NCBI GenBank assembly: GCA_032164245.1
Contig: JAVMKO010000171.1
Span: 152,745 to 216,744, forward strand
Reading direction: 5' to 3'
From: Sternotherus odoratus
Lineage: Eukaryota; Chordata; Testudines; Kinosternidae
Length of the DNA stretch: 64,000 bases
The notes under the pieces are model-generated. The model ran no database searches and was not told the origin of the DNA. It worked only from the letters and a program-made list of their open reading frames with translations. Made by a program: the position numbers and the translations under genes. This document shows, in pieces, positions 60,671 through 64,000 of this stretch (the first letter of the stretch is position 1; every line of letters starts with the position of its first letter).

Positions 60671-62098
60671 CACCCGTTTCAATTCTTTTGGTAATTTATT
60701 TCAAAATACCTGTCAGCAAGTATGTCTGTAACAATACAGACACTCACATATATTCCCCTAGGAGTAGAGTTGCTGTATGTTGCTGAGCCCATAGACTTGT
60801 AAAACTCATAGCAGGAACCAAGCTAAATGAGAGGCAGATTCTGATCTCCATCACATCAATGTAAATATGAATAGCTCCAAATTAGCCTGCATTTACAGTG
60901 ATGTTACAGACATTGGAATATGAGCCAGTCTGATAGTGGTTAGAGTAAGGAACAAAATTAGCTCTTTCATGAATCATTCAGTAAACTGGGACAAACCAGT
61001 TAACTTTCTTCACCTTGGTTCAGCCATCTATAAAGGAGAGAGAATATTTATTAGGACATATCCACTACAACTGTACAAAAAGGTGCAGTTTAAACATACC
61101 TGCACTAGCCGAGCCTCTTGTGATCTATAGGAGATTGCTGGCAACTGCTGGGGTCGGTCTTTCCACCGCTGCCTTTCTTTTGTGAGATTTTCAGGGGGCA
61201 ACTTTCGTTTAGCTCAGACCTCATATAGTGGTAGCTTTACCTGCACTTTGGGCTGTTCTGGTCCCCTGTAGTTCCTCTCTCTAAGCATAGGTAAGGCTGA
61301 AGTTGCCTTATATCACTGCAATTTGAAGCCTCCTTGTCTGCTACCGTTCCTGGGTTTGTGCTGGCGTAAACCAACATAATGTGAGTAATACTACTTTAGA
61401 GTAGGCTAAGGCTTATCTGTTAATTCATTAATCACTATTCCTGTTTAATTGGTTTAAAAACTGAAAAGTGGCTGATGAACAGTTCTAGTTAATCTGATTT
61501 ACAGAAAACAAACATTCTATTTTCACCCACCTTCCCAATTTCATAAAGTCTCTTTAGGGCCTTATGTTGCAGGATTGATCTGTTCGGGTGAAATTCACCC
61601 CTGTGCAGAGGGCCCACACAAGCCCTATGTGCCACTGAAGCCTAGTGTTTTCAAATGTGGCTTATATAGACTTGAATGCTGCATAGGCCTCAAGGCATAG
61701 GCTTTACTGAAGAGGGATGGAATTTATTTGATACAATTTGAAAAAAAACCCTACTCATTATCCATTTGAATTCCAATTTACAGACAGTAAAATTCAGAGG
61801 AGCTATTGTTGATTTCACCTGCGAGAGTATCTTCCACTTCCACTTTCATTTGTTCAATTTCACCAATTTACTGTATGTATTCCTGTGCAGTTGCATTTAG
61901 CTGCTTTGCTTATAAAATACTATAGATCAATGAAATACACAGTGAGCTGTCGCATAACTTTTCATTGGTGAAAATAGAGAAGCCAATTTTTCGTTTTTGC
62001 ACATGATGCTCTTTGGCTACGGCAAAATGATAAGAAGAAACTCCGTGTTATTCTTACTTTGAAAGGAGCTTTCGGGCTTGCAAGTTAATAGATTAATA
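60671..62098. other. AT-rich stretch, no gene recognised
   Basis: No exon or repeat identified. Confidence 0.4.
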
Positions 62099-62288
62099 AA
62101 TCAGAGAGGTAGCCGTGTTAGTCTGGAATAGCAAAGGAAACAAAATCTTGTGGCACCTTAAAGACTAACTATAAAGTCTTGAAGCATGAGCTTTGCATCC
62201 GACGAAGTGGGTATTAGCCCACGAAAGCTCATGCTTCAAGACTTTATAGTTAGTCTTTAAGGTGCCACAAGATTTTGTTTCCTAGATT
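62099..62288. mobile_element. Inverted-repeat element related to 60003-60570
   Basis: Left arm CAAAATCTTGTGGCACCTTA, AAGACTAACTATAAAGTCTT, GAAGCATGAGC is perfectly mirrored on the right (GCTCATGCTTC..CAAGATTTTG) around a GGGTATTAGCCC hairpin. It is a 75-bp near-perfect palindrome arm pair, so it would snap back strongly. The AGGTAGCCGTGTTAGTCTG lead-in is a known turtle-repeat signature, from memory. Confidence 0.65.
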
Positions 62289-63785
62289 AATAAACTGACT
62301 GTTTGTAAACAGCTATAACTGGTGACCTTATTATTTGCTGTAGAGGTGCTTCATCGCCATAGCATGTGGAAACTTGTAAAGCAGCATTCTTTTTCATTAC
62401 ATAAATTACACAAAAATGGGATTAAGGATGACATCTACCAACCTAAGATTTCTGAAATAACTGCATCCTTCAGCATCTCATAGATGAGGACATAATATGG
62501 TTTCATTTTCTTATGTGACACTTTTAATTATGAATGATATAAATCACATAAGAATTAGAACAGTCACTTTCCATCTCTCCTTATGTTATGGATAAAAAGC
62601 AATGTTAATACAGATATGCTTCCTGAATTGACTGAAATAAATTGATTACTAAGAAGCTGTATTTTAGGGAGCCTCTTGTTGGACCTGTTGTATTATTTAA
62701 CATGCGTTCTTGTTCTATTATGCTAAATAAATGGTGATAACTAGTTAACCAGCTCTGATACGTAAATGTACACCTGAAGCTCCTAAAGACTTCTTAGGGC
62801 TCTCCTTTCATGTATTATCTGACTGGATGTTAATTGGCTCTGTCATTAGCCACAGTCTTGAGAAGCAGTCCTAATAAGGCTACAGTATAATAGCTTTGGA
62901 AGAAAAACAAATCTTTGATACCAAGACAATCTCAGGTAGGCTTGTCTTCTATGGATGTACCGTACTTCTAGAAAGATGATAGAAAAGATGATTGACACCC
63001 TTTGAAATGCCTACCTCTTTTATGATGCTATTAAATATTAAGTACCAAGTTAGGTAATTGCTGCTAGACATTTTGAATAACTTCCTGAATAATAGTACCT
63101 TACAGTAGAAGTTAATTGGGGCTATTGGAAGATGCTTGAGAAGCAAAATAATGTTTAATTATTCCAATATAAATTATAATATAGTAGGTGGTATACAACC
63201 TTTACATATTTATATACACTGTAGCCACGTTGTGATTGCTGGCAGGACTGTAATTACCAGGGGATGTTTGAAGGCCAAAAGCGTATCTGACTTCAAAAAA
63301 ATAATTTGATACATTCATGTTCTTCAGTGCCCAGGACATGAATATACACCCAGGTGGAACCCCATGTTCTGGGTGTCCCTAAACCTCCAACTGCCATAAG
63401 ATGGAACTGGCTGATGGGATGGATCACTTAATGTTGCAGCAAAAATCTAGTTCCAGACCATGGCTCTTCACAACCCGCCAATTCCTATGCAGAAAAAACA
63501 CCAAAGGGGAGTTATCAAGGGGTAAGGTGACAGGCTTGTGTTCCTTTGAAGTTCCACCACATCCTCCCCTTCTGGGGGTGAGACTGGCAGCGGAGCTGAA
63601 AGGCTGTGTGTGGTCACCAGTTCTGCATGGGGACTGGGGACGGATCTCTCAGATCTCATCCCACTTTTGTTCCTTTGGGTCTGCTTTACCTGCCCTGTTG
63701 CCTGCCGCAGTTCTCTCTGGTGTCATACCCTCACTGCAGTGATGGCATCACTGTTATACTTTGCATTGGAAGTCAGCTGCCCTAA
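62289..63785. other. AT-rich stretch grading to GC-rich, no gene recognised
   Basis: Open frames at 63401-63742 lack splice context and conserved-looking composition. Confidence 0.4.
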
Positions 63786-63809
63786 GAGGGAAACCTGCCT
63801 CAGAGGGGG

Positions 63810-63895
63810 TCTGAGGGTGCGGGGGGTGGGGTGCGGGGGTCAAACAAGGGGGCGGGGGGTGGGGTGCGGGGGTCAAACAAGGGGGCGGGGGGATG
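63810..63895. repeat. Short G-rich tandem repeat, 33-bp unit, two copies
   Basis: GGGGTGCGGGGGTCAAACAA, GGGGGCGGGGGGT repeated twice. Confidence 0.9.
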
Positions 63896-64000
63896 TTACT
63901 TGCAGGGCTCATTAGTTTCCTTCAGCTTTTCTCCCTCCCCCCCGCCCCGCCCCCTGCTCCCCCCACATCGACCCCCACGTCCCTCCCAGCCCCCCACCCC

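Overview
The window is vertebrate nuclear DNA, most probably from a cryptodiran turtle. Introns follow GT-AG, there are CpG-island promoters with ZNF143 and CRE/ETS motifs, and KRAB exons are present. The strongest lineage marker is two copies of a tRNA-derived SINE whose head (GATAGCTCAGTGGTTTGAGC) and TGGACT..ATGACCTTC tail match, from memory, the Cry I/PolIII SINE of turtles. CR1-like LINE pieces, short hAT elements with 8-bp target-site duplications, and a GC-rich small-chromosome composition agree. No gene is complete here and no prokaryotic feature was seen.

Recognised genes match the human 17p13.1 neighbourhood. TMEM107 exon 1 is at 5142-5228 (+). Five internal KCNAB3 exons lie at 24061-26342 (+). 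The 3' half of CNTROB (centrobin) lies on the minus strand at 45.3-53.5 kb in three tandem copies: a decayed one (45.3-47.2 kb), one with an intact set of eight 3' exons (47.8-50.9 kb), and one cut off at 53455. A KRAB locus at 28.5-37 kb has its own CpG promoter and two tandem copies of the KRAB exons, each with a different defect. A third KRAB exon is fused directly to the broken edge of CNTROB copy 3 at 53456. No zinc-finger array was seen. Several splice-bounded ORFs in AT-rich blocks (7-9.7 kb and 39.9-41.4 kb) look protein-like but were not identified.

Layout: 1-6.2 kb is GC-rich, with three minisatellites (46, 62 and about 54 bp units), an inverted-duplication arm, a CpG-island first-exon candidate with an RFX X-box, and TMEM107 exon 1. 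6.2-11.2 kb is the 3' end and LTR of a retroelement, then an AT-rich block with a hAT element and a MITE. 11.4-13.4 kb is a pyrimidine-rich array plus the second inverted arm. 13.4-19.2 kb is a 47-bp satellite with a decaying right edge. 19.7-23.9 kb holds a CpG promoter, a GC-box array, a 75-bp minisatellite built from a MIR-like SINE head, and other arrays. 24-26.3 kb is KCNAB3, with one intron filled by tandem copies of a 3' splice site. 27.4-38 kb is an inverted arm, the KRAB promoter and exons, and LINE/SINE debris. 38-45 kb is AT-rich with DNA-transposon and CR1 fragments and two minisatellites. 45.3-54.1 kb is CNTROB/KRAB. 54.1-63.8 kb is AT-rich, with a TACCGTAT-end MITE and an inverted-repeat element carrying hammerhead-ribozyme-like hairpins.

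The main theme is rearrangement driven by repeats: gene fragments (CNTROB exons, KRAB exons, CpG promoters) have been copied, inverted and fused at repeat arrays. Part of this could be assembly error, so long-read confirmation of the junctions matters. Positions of exon edges come from reading splice signals by eye. Similarity to named genes and repeats is from memory, not from database searches.
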